Translations under genes and position numbers: made by a program | Shown: piece after piece, positions 22,388 to 33,458 of the stretch | Layout: each line of letters starts with the position of its first letter | Position numbering within the stretch: position 1 is the stretch's first letter | The notes under the pieces: generated by a model | Databases searched by the model: none | Told to the model about the DNA's origin: nothing | The model's input: the letters and a program-made list of their open reading frames with translations, nothing else | Assembly (NCBI RefSeq): GCF_963169125.1 | Contig: NC_084802.1 | Coordinates: 32,084,107-32,148,106, forward strand | Direction of reading: 5' to 3' | Length of the DNA: 64,000 nt | Origin: Humulus lupulus | Lineage: Eukaryota > Streptophyta > Magnoliopsida > Rosales > Cannabaceae

Positions 22388-25300
22388 ATGGCGAGCGATA
22401 GAAGCTGGATGAGTGCTACGAATTGTTGGTATTCGAAGTATAGAAATGGTGTTAAGGAGTTCATCGAGGTTGCTCAAAATATGGTGATGATCGGGGTTTG
22501 ACTCGTTGTCCGTGCAAGAAATATGGGAATGTTAAGTTTCAGTCGCTAAATGCAATTTCGATGCACTAATTCAACACTGACATCATATAGTCCTACAAAG
22601 TGTGGCATTACCATGTTGAGCCGCTGTCGCCGCCACCACATGTGGTACGAGATGAGGATAGAGACGAGATGGCAGATATCCTTGAGGCTGTTTACGCTGA
22701 AGATGACACTCCCGCTGGAAACTATCATGATCCTCCCCAAGATGATATTCACCATCATGACAAGTACTGCAATTTGTTCAAGGAGATGTCAAGTGAATTG
22801 TACCCGAGTTGTAGAAAGTATTCTACATTGAACTTCTTGGTGAAGCTGATGCATCTGAAAGTTATTAACAAGTGCAGCAACCATTACTTTGATGGTTTGT
22901 TGGAATTGAAAGTCGATGTGATGCCTGAAGGAACGATTTTACTTAAGTCTCACTACGAGGCAAAGGCAAAGTTGCGGAGTTTTGGATTGGGATATGAGTA
23001 CATCGATGCTTGCAAGCATGATTGCACACTGTTTTGGAAAGAGAATGAGAATTTAGAATTTTGCTCGGTTTGTGGTGAGTGTTGCTGGCAAGATAATTGT
23101 GAGAACGGGAAGAAAGTGGCTCATAAGGCAATGCGGTACTTTCCATTGAGATCGAGATTGAAGAGACTGTATGGTTCGATGTATACTGCAGAGGATATAA
23201 GGTGACACTACTCTAAAAGGCCAAAGGAAGATGGTGTGATGAGACACCTCGCTGATAGTAAGGCGTGGAAGCACCTTGATGAGTTGTACCCATCTTTTGC
23301 AGCCAAACCTAGAAATATTAGACTTGGGTTGGCTATGAATGGTTTCAAACATTTTGGTAACATGAGCAACTCTTACAGCATGTGGCCTGTGATACTTATC
23401 CTTTACAACTTGTCGTCATGGAAATGCATGAAACCACAGTCATTAATGTTGTCTCTTCTGATTCCAGGTCCTTCTTCACCTATAAAAGATATTGATGTCT
23501 ACATGAGACCTTTGCTTGATGAGTTGAAGGAGTTGTGGGTGAATGGTGTCAAAACTTGAGATGCATACAATAATACATTATTCAATATGCATGCAAAAAT
23601 CTTGTGGACTATTAATGACTACCCAACTTATGCTACGATGTCCGGGTGGAGCACAAAAGGGTACAAGACATGCCCCGCATGCAATGAGGAAAATCCCTCT
23701 ATAGGGATTAGAAGTAAAATTTCATGCATTGAGCAAAGAAGGTAACAAGGAACTTAGGCCACCGTCGAAAGAGTACTCGGGTGATGATGTGTTGAAGCAA
23801 TTGGAGAATTTGCAGATTTGACAATCGGGGAAACACAAAGAATTTGGGGGTGTGAAACGCAAAAGGGCTCCAGCCGAACTTAATTGGTCGAAGAAGAGCA
23901 TATTTTTCGAGCTTGATTATTTGAAGGAATTGTTGCTCAGGCATAACATAGACGTAATGCACATTGAGAAGAATGTTTGTGATAGTGTCTTGGAAACTTT
24001 GTTAAACTTAGAGGGAAAATCTAAAGATACTGACAAGGCAGGACTTGATCTAGCAGACATGAAAATCAGGGAAAATCTCCACCTTTACAAGGAGGGGAAC
24101 AAGTGGAAGAAACCTCCTGCTAGTTACACCCTCAGTGCCCCCTGAGCGTCGAGTATTTTGTAAATTTTGTAAATTGGTTCTACTGCAAATCTTTCGAAGA
24201 ATGTCAATGTCCATGACGACAAGATATCTGGACTGAAATCCCACGATTGCGACGTGTTGTGTTCAGCAATTTTTGCACGCTGCAATTAGATTGTTTTTGG
24301 TTCCTGAAGTTCGGAAGCCAATTATTGAGTTCTGTGGTTTTTTCAAGAAACTTTGTTCACGAAGTTTGAATGTGAAAGATCTCAAAGAAATGGAGGGAAA
24401 CATTATTACCATTCTGTGCAAGTTGGAAATAATTTTTCCTCTTGCATTTTTTGACATTATGGTGCATTTGGTTTTGCATCTTCCAAAGGAGGAAATTCTT
24501 GGCAGTCTCGTGCACTTTATATGGATGTATCCCATTAAACGTTCAATGGCGGTTTACAAACAGTATGTCAGAAATCGTGCACGTTCGGAAGGTTCAATTG
24601 CAGAAGCTTACGTGGTTAACGTGGCCTTAACCTTTTGCTCAAAGTACCTCCGGGGGGTTGAGACTCGATTCAATCAACCTGAAAAGGGACTTCAACCGCG
24701 TTGAATCCCAACCAAATCGAGAATATTCTATCTATAAGGTTGTTGGTCATCCTTTTGGTAAGAAATCAAGTATGCTCCTCAATCTGCTGTTAAAGCAAAA
24801 GGTTAAGTGGTATATCTTTAACAACTGTGCCAAAATTAAGGAGTACCTTAGGTTGGTAAGAAATCAAGTATGCTCCTCAATCTATTGTTAAAGCAAAAGG
24901 CTAAGTGGTATATCTTGAACAACTGTGTCGAAATTAAGAAGTAACTTAGGTGTGTTTTCCAGAATTTTTCTATAAATTTGTTTGGTTTATGTACCGGGTA
25001 CAGTATGAAATCATAACATTTCTATTTGTTTGTAGTGAGCATATGGATGAGTTAAGAAGACGGGGGGGGCTCGAATCTTGAAGTTTGCTAAGAAGCTGAG
25101 TTTCCTCAGTGGTTCAAAGAACGAGTAAGTATCTTACTCAATTCTCATTAAAAAATGCACTTAGTCAATTCAAAAGTAACATTCAAAGCTAACGTTGATA
25201 GGTGAATGGTTTGCATGAGTCAACACCTACTGAAGTTAATAATGAATTGTATGCTCTTGCAAACAAATAAAGTGGCACCGTGTTCTTTTATCCAGGGATG

Positions 25301-25999
25301 ATAGTGAATGGTGTCAAATTTGTGGTTCATGGTCTTGATGTGAAGCTTAAAACACAAAATTGCGGTGTAATGGTGCCAAGTGAGGAATGAGTGAATTACC
25401 ATGGAGTGCTGGAAGAAGTAATTGAATTGTCCTACTTGATGGGTTTCAATGTTTTCCTATTCAAGTGTAGATGGTTGAACACAAGTAGAATTAAAGTGGA
25501 ATCTAATTTTACGAGCGTCTACGTAAATGAAGAATGTTATAAAGATGATTCTTTCGTTCTCGCATCTCAAGCGAAGTTGGTGTATTATCTTCGGGATGTA
25601 AAAAATGGAGATGATTCGAGGCTCGTTAATGAATACATTCCGAGGAATGTGTGGGAATTCTTAGATAGAGATGTCAATGATACGGAGACCACAAGTGATA
25701 TACAATTATAAAAAGAAGTTAATTCTTCCTCGTTTCAGCTGTGTGTAGAACTTACAATTTTTGATAATCTTCAGTATGATTGGGTTGATGTCAATCCCAC
25801 TGAAGTGTACAACATCGATGATTTGTTTGGCAAAAGTTCAGATGAATTTGTTGTTGATGATGAAGGTGAATTTGAAGATGACATGTTGGCTGAGTATGAA
25901 GACGATGAGGATGACAACAATGTACTAGTCGATAGTGATAGTGATAGTGGTGTCCGTAATGATGTCGTAGTTAGTGATGATGAGGATTTTGATATGTAA
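22388..25999 (+). pseudogene. CACTA transposase (TnpD-like), decayed
   Basis: The first segment (ATG 22388) encodes a transposase-associated N-terminal domain beginning MASDRSWM, with a frameshift near 22500 before the RCPCKK zinc-binding block. Segments 22600-23205 and 23236-23559 encode a Transposase_21 (Tnp2) domain, with NGVKT preceded by DIDVYMRPLLDELKELW. 23852-24145 continues it with the block HNIDVMHIEKNVCDS. 24273-24704 is a DUF4218-like domain (KDLKEMEGNIITILCKLEIIFP). 25391-25711 is a DUF4216-like domain (YHGVLEEVIELSYL). 25805-25999 is an acidic Asp/Glu-rich tail. At least five stops or frameshifts separate these blocks, so it cannot produce transposase. It precedes the tnpA-like gene in the same orientation. 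Confidence 0.9.
24757..24952. repeat. 98-bp tandem duplication within the transposase pseudogene
   Basis: The sequence starting GGTAAGAAATCAAGTATGC at 24757 is repeated starting at 24855, a spacing of 98 bp, with about six to eight differences between copies. The duplication is not a multiple of three and adds a further frame break. Confidence 0.85.
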
Positions 26000-26069
26000 T
26001 TTTAACGAATATTTGTAACTTTTTATTTAATTCAATCAAAACTCTATTTATTATCATTAATTAATGATA

Positions 26070-26074
26070 GTATC
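26070..26074. other. Target-site duplication, left (GTATC)
   Basis: GTATC immediately precedes the 5' LTR and is repeated at 35842-35846 right after the 3' LTR. It is the exact 5-bp duplication expected for LTR retrotransposon integration and fixes the borders of the nested gypsy element. Confidence 0.95.
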
Positions 26075-28453
26075 TGTAACGACCCAAAATAACTAATAGG
26101 GCTTAAGGGCTTTGATTAGTGTGCCGGGAGGGCACGATTGGCTTATGTGTGAATTAAGTATTTTAATGCATGATTTTTTGATAAGCATGCTTGTATGATT
26201 ATATGAACATATATGAAATCCATGTCTACGAGTATTAGTATGCATGTAGGCCCCGTTTAGCTTAAAGGGGTATATTTGTAATTTTAGCCTGTTGAGGGCA
26301 TAAATGTGATTATATGATATAATTGTGAGGACCACATTATTATGTGGATATTTCTGCAGCATGCGACTTGAGGCGATCGTAGGGAGCTAGTTAGCGGAAA
26401 AGTCACAACAGAATTTAATACTTGACTTGGGGCAAGTCAAGGGGTATTTCGGAAATTGGATGGTTATTTGGGTTATCAAGTTATGGAAATAAATAATTTG
26501 AGATATATTTGAGGTTAGGAAGCTTAGGTGGGAATACTGGGGAATTTTACCATTTTGCAATCGGGGATGTTTTTGGTACCTCGAGCCTCGAGAGTGACTT
26601 AATTGCTTAAGGATAGACTAAGTAAAACTCAGAAAGTGGTAGAACAAGGCCAACCGACCCTTCTTTCTCTCTTCTCATTCTCTCAAGGGAAACTACAGAA
26701 AAAATAAGGGAACTTGGCTGGAACTCAGTGAATTGAGTAGGGGCTTTGGAAGATTAACTTAATTGAAGCTAAGGAAACTAACCGGGAACTAAGGTAAGCA
26801 TTGAATTATACTTTTGATCTTTTGATTATATAGCTTTGGGGCTGGATTCTAAGTGATTATGGGTTTTGAATTTAAAGGTTGAATTAAGGCAGAAGGCTTG
26901 GGAGATAGCTTAGTAATTGTTTGGAGGATTGAGTCTTTAGTGAAGGTAAGCTTCAATTTATGATATAGTGTTCGAATTTTGGGTTTTTCTGACTGGTTTT
27001 GGTGTTCTTGAGCTTGAGGGTTTCAAAGATTGAAATGTTGTTTCGATGAGTTTCTAAACTAGGTTTCTACTGGGTTATGTTGCTGAAATCATGTTAGAAT
27101 GTTTGTGATAATTGGATTATATCAATAGGATGGTTATAGGTTGTTTTGATTGTTAAAAATGGTAGTTTTTCTGGGTTCAAAGGGGTCGGGCCGTGACTTA
27201 GTTCTTGGGTGCTGCGGCCCTTTGAAGTAGATGGGAACTGGGGAGGAAGGGCGGGCCGCGGCATGGGGAAGCCTGAGCTGCGGCTCGTGTCAGTTTTTGG
27301 GCGAGGCTAGGCCTCTGGTCAGGGGCATGCCGCGGCATGGGTAGCTTGAGCTACGACCCTTAAGAACATTTGTGGCCTTGTGGAGCCTTCAAGCGCGGGA
27401 ACCTAACCTAGGGTGCTCGGGATCGATTCCACTACCGTGTTTGGTGGAATTCGATGTCCCGGAGGCTAGAACTTTAATCGGAAACCTTTATACAATTATT
27501 AATCGAATCCCTTATATTGGTTGTGACTAGGTGTAAGCTAAGGCTTGGGAAACAGATCATGCTCAAGGGGCATCTCTCGTAATCTGAGTAATTGGAAATT
27601 AAAAGGTAAGAAAACTGCACCCGGTTGTGAATTTACAATGGGACTAAGGGTTCCTATTTTGTATGCATTATGAAGAATGGCATTATGCCATGTGAATAAT
27701 AAAAAAACGGCATAAGAGTGCCGGAGTTACATTGGCGCATAAGGCGCGGCTCAGCCACTGGTAGCTGAGGACAACTTAATATTCACTGAGCTCGGTTTAA
27801 GCAAACCGGAGTCAGTGGGGTAAACAGAGGGTGTGACCTAAGGGCGTCGACCCTAATTATCATGTGATTTGGTTATCATTGTTGATTGATGAATTTGTCA
27901 TGCTAGATAGATGAATATTGGTTTGTAGATTCTCTGGTTATGTCTATGGACTATGTGATTAATGTGGGATGTTAGTGTATGAACATGCTTAATGAGTTAC
28001 TCAATTGTTATCATTGTTTGTGATATGATGTCATGTTTTCTTGCTGGGCCTTGGCTCACGGGTGCTACGTGGTGCAGGTAAAGGCAAGGGTAAGCTCGAT
28101 CAGCCCTGACTTGGAGAGCTCTGAGGGCAGAATGTACATGACTAGCTGCTTGGCCGCCACGGTTGAGGAAGAGGCAGGAATAGGAGGATCATAAATGTCT
28201 ATTTTGCCCTTAGAGTGGCTAGCGGTTGCTTATACTCTGAAATTTTGTAAACTGATTTTCAAACACTGTTTCTTTTGGGGTCCCTTGTTCAAAACGTTTT
28301 AATTATAAGAAATGTATCTTTTATGACCAAAACCTTTTAACCCTAGTTCATTAATGGTTTCAGAGACACGATTTTAACTAAATGACTTTATTAGCAAGTC
28401 CTACACCTTTATAAATACACAACGTAATGGTCTTGGCTATCCAGGGCGCTACA
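26075..28453 (+). repeat. 5' LTR of nested Tekay-like gypsy element
   Basis: The LTR begins TGTAACGACCC and ends GGGCGCTACA. It is paired with the LTR at 33459-35841, and the two are nearly the same length (2379 and 2383 bp). By eye the two copies differ at several bases per hundred, for example in the first 60 bases and around 26400, so the insertion is not very recent. The region 27190-27360 contains GC-rich words (GGGCCGCGGC, GCATGCCGCGGC). Long LTRs of this kind are usual in Del/Tekay chromoviruses. Confidence 0.95.
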
Positions 28454-28456
28454 ACT

Positions 28457-28468
28457 TGGTATCAAAGC
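28457..28468 (+). promoter_or_regulatory. Primer-binding site for initiator-Met tRNA
   Basis: TGGTATCAAAGC lies three bases after the 5' LTR and differs at one position from the plant consensus TGGTATCAGAGC complementary to the 3' end of initiator-methionine tRNA. It would prime minus-strand DNA synthesis. Confidence 0.85.
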
Positions 28469-28882
28469 ATCCTAGGTTTAAGGGTTCATGAAGACCGGCT
28501 GGGCATGTACATTCACTGCTAGAGACAAGCTCGATTCGGGGTTTGGTAAATGTGTATATGTGCTTGTATGCTTGTGTGCTTGGAAAGAATTATGAATGTT
28601 GCTATCTGTTGGATTAATAGGAAGCATGAGATACTAATAGGGCCTGGCCCTTGACTACTGTGTGATCATATTGAGGCGTGCTTATCAGCATTGTTGTGCA
28701 TGTAAATGAATATATGAATGATTGACTATATATTGTGTATATATGGGTGAATCTATGGATGAATGCCTATATCTTGATTGTTTGTGATTGATTATGTTCC
28801 ATTGGTGGATTTTGGAAAAGCTTTTACCCTATCATCATGGTCTGATTGTCGAGTCGTTGATTGCAGATTAACTTGGATAGCT

Positions 28883-29685
28883 ATGTGTCCAAGGAAATCT
28901 ATGCGACTAGCCGGCACTAGGTCCGGGACCAAAGGTGATGACCAGTGCCAGATTCCTCCGCTAGTCCCTGAGAACTGGCAGAAGATTATGGCAGAGATGC
29001 AAGCATGGCTTCAGAGACAAGATGGACAGATTCATCTTCTACGATAGCAGGCTCCATCAGGGAGTGTTGCCCTATTGTGCCACATGTAGTGGCACTAGTT
29101 ATTCAGCCAGTAGAAGTTGGGAACAGGTGGGAGCCATTGTATAAGTGGTTTCGAAAGAAGCATCCCCCAACTTTTGAGGGACGACCTGATCCACTGAAGG
29201 CCGAACAGTGAATGACTATGATTACTACTATCCTGGGCTTCATGAGTATAGAAGGTTATGACAGAGTGTCCTGTGCCACATATATGCTGAGAAAGGATGC
29301 CCGCATCTGGTGGGAAGTGGCATCACAGACCAAGGACGTCACTGTTTTGAGTTGGGATGGATTCAAGGATCTGTTCAGCCAGAAATACTATAATGTTGCC
29401 ATGAAGGCAGCGAAGGTTAATGAGTTTGTGGGGTTGGTGCAGGGCAACATGACAGTTATTGAGTATGCCCTAAAGTTTGATAGACTTGCAAAATTTGCAC
29501 CAGATCTTGTGCCTACAGATGCATCTAGGCAAGATAGATTTATTCGAGGGCTTAATGCTATGATAGCATGGGACGTGAGGATCACAACAGTACCTGGGGG
29601 GACGACCTATGCCCAGGCTATTGAGAAGGCTCTTATCGTTAAGGAAGCAGAGAATAAGATTTGGAAAGAAAGTGATGCGAGATGA
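28883..29685 (+). pseudogene. Tekay-like gypsy gag, N-terminal part
   Basis: The start at 28883 gives MCPRKSMRLAG, followed by a Gln-rich helical stretch. A frameshift near 29030 moves the frame to that of 29005-31950. The core 29212-29685 has the gag motif ATYMLRKDARIWWE, followed by LSWDGFKDLFSQKYY and VIEYALKFDRLAKFAP. A TGA at 29209-29211 stands where the sister element at about 52043 has a Trp codon (EQW), and another TGA at 29683 stands where Arg would be expected. The product would be the capsid protein of the virus-like particle. It is not expressible as one chain. Confidence 0.85.
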
Positions 29686-29697
29686 GAGGGTCGCAGA

Positions 29698-30468
29698 GTG
29701 GTGCCTCCATATTCTGGGTCAGGAAGGGGCAGAGGCCCCAGTGATGTAAAGAGGAAGACCCCTGACACTTCGACCACTGCTAGTCCTGATAGGAGGGGTC
29801 GGGGTGCTCAGGGTGGCCGTCAGGGAGGTGGTGAGGGACGGAGGAGTTATCCGGAGTGCCCGAGGTGCAGAAGATGCCATCAGGGCGAGTGTCGGGACAA
29901 GGCCTGCTATGTGTGTGGAACAGTGGGGCACCTCAAGAAGGACTGCCCAACAGTGAAGAAAGGGGAAGCATGGAAGGTGGACAGCTTGACTCCAGCTCGA
30001 GTGTTCACTTTGACACAGGCAAAGGCCGAGGCTAGTCCCTCGGTGGTGACAGGTCAGCTTTCTAGCACTGACTCTTCTTTTACTGTATTGATTGACTCTG
30101 GTGCTACACATTCATTTGTTTCTAGTAAAGTGATTGATAGATTGTGTAGGCCTAGTGAGTATCGGACTGCGGGGTTTGGGACTTTACTACCTACTTGGGA
30201 ACTGGTAGTTTTCAGGAGGTGGATTAGAGCACTGCCAGTGATGGTTGATAGTAGGGAGCTTTCAGTAGACTTAATTAAGCTAGATATGGAGGATTTTGAT
30301 ATGATCTTAGGGATGGATTGGCTGGTCAGGTATGGGGCTACTATTGACTGCAGGAAGAAGATGGTGACTTTTGAGCCTGAGGGCGAGGATCCTTTCGTTT
30401 TCGTGGGTACGGTATGTGGACCTAGCGTACCCATGATATCAGCGTTGAGAGCCAGAGACTTGTTATAG
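29698..30468 (+). pseudogene. Tekay-like gypsy nucleocapsid zinc knuckle and protease
   Basis: The Arg/Gly-rich N-terminal half is followed by the CCHC knuckle CYVCGTVGHLKKDC (about 29906-29947). The aspartic protease motif VLIDSGATHSFVSS (about 30085-30125) has an intact DSG. The second protease block, [11 protein letters not shown], lies at about 30294-30325. A TAG at 30466-30468 stands where the sister element (50800 region) has a Gln codon. The frame is shared with the upstream gag core and the downstream reverse transcriptase. Confidence 0.9.
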
Positions 30469-30471
30469 GGA

Positions 30472-31950
30472 GGATGTATATGTTTTCTGGCTAGTGTGGT
30501 GGACACTACCAGGGTTTTGCCAGCGGGGCCGGGAGAGACCAGATTGGTTTGTGAGTTTTTGGATGTATTTTTTGAGAATCTACCGGGATTGCCACCGCGC
30601 AAGGAGATTTAGTTTGTTATTGAGTTAGCACTGGGGATAGAACCAGTATCAAGGGCACCATACAGGATGGCACCAGCAGATTTGAAGGAATTGAAGATAC
30701 AGCTACAGGAACTTCTGGATTTGGGATTCATCAGGCCTAGCTACTCTCCATGGGGCGCTCCAGTTTTGTTTGTTAAGAAGAAGGACGGGACTCTGAGGAT
30801 GTGTATAGACTACAGAGAATTGAACAAGTTGACCATCAAGAATAAGTACCCTCTACCAAGGATCGATGACTTGTTCAATCAGTTGCAGGGAAAGAAGGTG
30901 TTCTCAAAGATTGATCTTCGATTTGGTTATCACTAACTGAGGATCAAGGACGAGGACATACTGAAGACGACCTTCCGAACGCGGAATGGGAACTATGAGT
31001 TTTTGGTCATGTCTTTTGGTTTGAGCAATGCCCCAGCAGCTTTCATGGATCTAATGAACAGGGTGTTCAAAGATTTCTTGGATCAGTTCGTCATTGTCTT
31101 CATTGACAACATTTTAGTATACTCCAGTTCAGAGGCAGAGCACGAGAAACATCTTTGTCAAGTCTTGCAGAGGTTAATAGAGCATCGATTATATGCCAAG
31201 TTTAAGAAGTGTGAGTTTTGGTTACTAGAGGTGAATTTTCTTGGGCATATAGTTGGCACATAGGGTATTAAGGTGGATCCGTCCAAGGTGGAGGCAGTGA
31301 AAGATTGGCCGAGGCCAAGGAACGCCTCGTAGGTTTGGAGTTTCCTCGGGTTAGCAGGTTATTACATGCGGTTTGTAGAAGGATTCTCGAAGATTGCTAC
31401 ACCAATGACAGAATTGACACGAAAGAATCAGAAGTTTGCTTGGTCAAAGAAGTGTGAGAACAGTTTCCAAGAATTGAAGCGACGACTTATTACTGCACCT
31501 GTGCTGAGTCTTCCTTCGAAGGAAGGAAAGTTTGTGGTAAATTGTGATGCATCAAGGTTGGGTTTAGGCTGTGTGCTGATGCAGAACGAGAAAGTTATAG
31601 CTTATGCATCATGACAACTGAAGGAGTATGACTAGCGGTATCCTACCCATGATCTGGAACTGGCGGCAGTGGTATTCACACTGAAGGTGTGGCGACATTA
31701 CCTGTATAGGGAGAGGTGCGAGATATACACTGACCATAAGAGTTTGAAGTATTTCTTCACCCAAAAGGATCTGAACATGAGGCAGTGGTGTTGGTTGGAG
31801 TTGGTAAAGGACTATGATTGTGACATTCTTTACCACCCGAGGAAAGCCAATGTAGTGGTAGATGCATTGAGCTGGAGGGGCTCGGGACAATTATTTAGTT
31901 CTATTCAGATCTCTAGAGAGTTGGCAGAAGAGATGACCAGGGAAAGATAG
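30472..31950 (+). pseudogene. Tekay-like gypsy reverse transcriptase and RNase H
   Basis: Blocks in order: [82 protein letters not shown] and the catalytic box. The box reads FIDN (31099-31110), with AAC replacing the second Asp codon of FIDD, which should abolish polymerase activity. RNase H follows, with [33 protein letters not shown] and DALSWRG. In-frame stops occur at about 30609, 30934, 31261, 31330, 31612, 31632 and 31948. Most can be explained by single C-to-T changes. Confidence 0.92.
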
Positions 31951-33374
31951 AGCTGGTGGTGGGTCGATTGGCCAATGTTACTTTGTAGTCGACCATACTA
32001 GAGTGGATCAAGGAGGGTCAATTGGTGGATGCACAGTTACAGGAAGTTAGACAGAATGTCTTAGTGGGGATAGCTAAGGATTATTCTGTTTCTGAGGTTG
32101 GTATGCTTCGATATCAGGGGCGGATTTGTGTTCCAGAAGATGAAGGGATCAAACGAGAGATACTAAATGAGTCTCACACTACACCGTACTTGCTTCATCC
32201 GGGTACCATGAAGATGTATCAAGATCTACGGACATTATATTGGTGGCCCGGAATGAAGAAGGATTTGGTGGAGTATATGGCCAAGTGTTTGACGCATCAA
32301 TAGGTGAAAGCTGAGTATCAGCGACCAGCGGGGTTGCTTCAGCTTTTGAGTATCCCCGAGTGGAAGTGGGAGGACATTACCATGGATTTTGTGGGAGGTC
32401 TACCTAGGACAGTGGGACTTTATGACTCGGTGTGGGTGATAGTGGACAGATACACCAAGTCAACTCATTTTCTACCGGTGAAGTCGACTTACACAGTGGA
32501 ACAGTATGTAGAGTTGTATGTGAGGGAGATAGTTTGTCTCCATGGGGTTCCTAAGTCTATTGTATCTGATCGAGACCCTATCTTTACCTCCAAGTTCTGG
32601 GGAGCTCTGCAGAAATCCACGGGGACTCAGTTGAAGTTTAGCACAACCTTTCACCCTCAGACTGATGGACAGTCTGAGAGGATGATTCAGGTGTTGGAGG
32701 ACATGCTTAGGGCGTGTGTGATTGACTTTGAGGGACCTTGGAGTAAGTATCTCCCGTTGATTGAGTTTTCATATAACAACAATTATCAGTCCACGATTGG
32801 AGTGGCTCCTTATGAGATGTTTTAGGGAAGGAAGTGTAGGTCGCCCATTCACTGGGATGAGATGGGTGAGAGAAAATATTTGGGGCCAGACATGGTTCAG
32901 AAGACAAATGAAGCTATTGAGAAGATCTGAGCCAGAATGCTTGCTTTGCAGAGTAGACAGAAAAGCTACGCTGATCCTAAGCGTAGAGACGTGGAGTTCC
33001 AGGTTGGGGTTCACGTGTTTCTGTGAATTTCACCACTGCGGGGGGTGAGGAGATTTGGAGTAAAGGGCAAGCTGAGCCCTTGGTTTGTTGGACCTTTTGA
33101 GATTCTAGAAAGGGTTGGACAGGTGGCTTACAGGTTGGCCTTGCCACCATCGTTGTCGGGAGTTCATGACGTATTCCATGTTTCTATGTTGCGGAAGTAT
33201 GTCTCTAATTCAACACATGTGCAAAAATATGAAGACTTGGAATTGCAGACAGATTTGTCCTATGAGGAACGACCAGTGCAAATTTTAGATCGAAAAGACA
33301 AGGTTCTACGGAATAAGACAATTCCGCTAGTTAAAGTATTGTGGAGGAATAGCAGGGTCGAGGAAGCGACTTAA
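31951..33374 (+). pseudogene. Tekay-like gypsy integrase with chromodomain-type C-terminus
   Basis: A frameshift between 31930 and 32020 moves the frame. The zinc-binding region HESHTTPYLLHPGTMKMY...CLTHQ has His instead of the second Cys (32292-32303), whereas the sister copy has CLTCQ. The core follows with WEDITMDFVGGLP, IVSDRDPIFTSKFW and FHPQTDGQSERMIQ, so the three catalytic acids are present. The C-terminal part (33045-33374) has [20 protein letters not shown] and the chromodomain-like [21 protein letters not shown]. Stops lie at 32301-32303, 32823-32825 and about 32929. It ends before the polypurine tract. Confidence 0.9.
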
Positions 33375-33445
33375 GAGCTTGAGACGATGATGCGAGAGCA
33401 GTATCCCAAGCTATTTAGGTAAATTTCGAGGACGAAATGCTCAGT

Positions 33446-33458
33446 AGGAGGGGATAGT
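33446..33458 (+). promoter_or_regulatory. Polypurine tract
   Basis: AGGAGGGGATAGT directly precedes the 3' LTR and follows the conserved AAATTTCGAGGACGAAAT block. This is the plus-strand primer of the nested gypsy element. Confidence 0.85.

Noticed and set aside
26093..26362. 89-codon minus-strand frame repeated at 33477-33746
   Set aside because: It occurs in both LTRs because the LTRs are duplicates. Conservation reflects LTR identity, not coding function.
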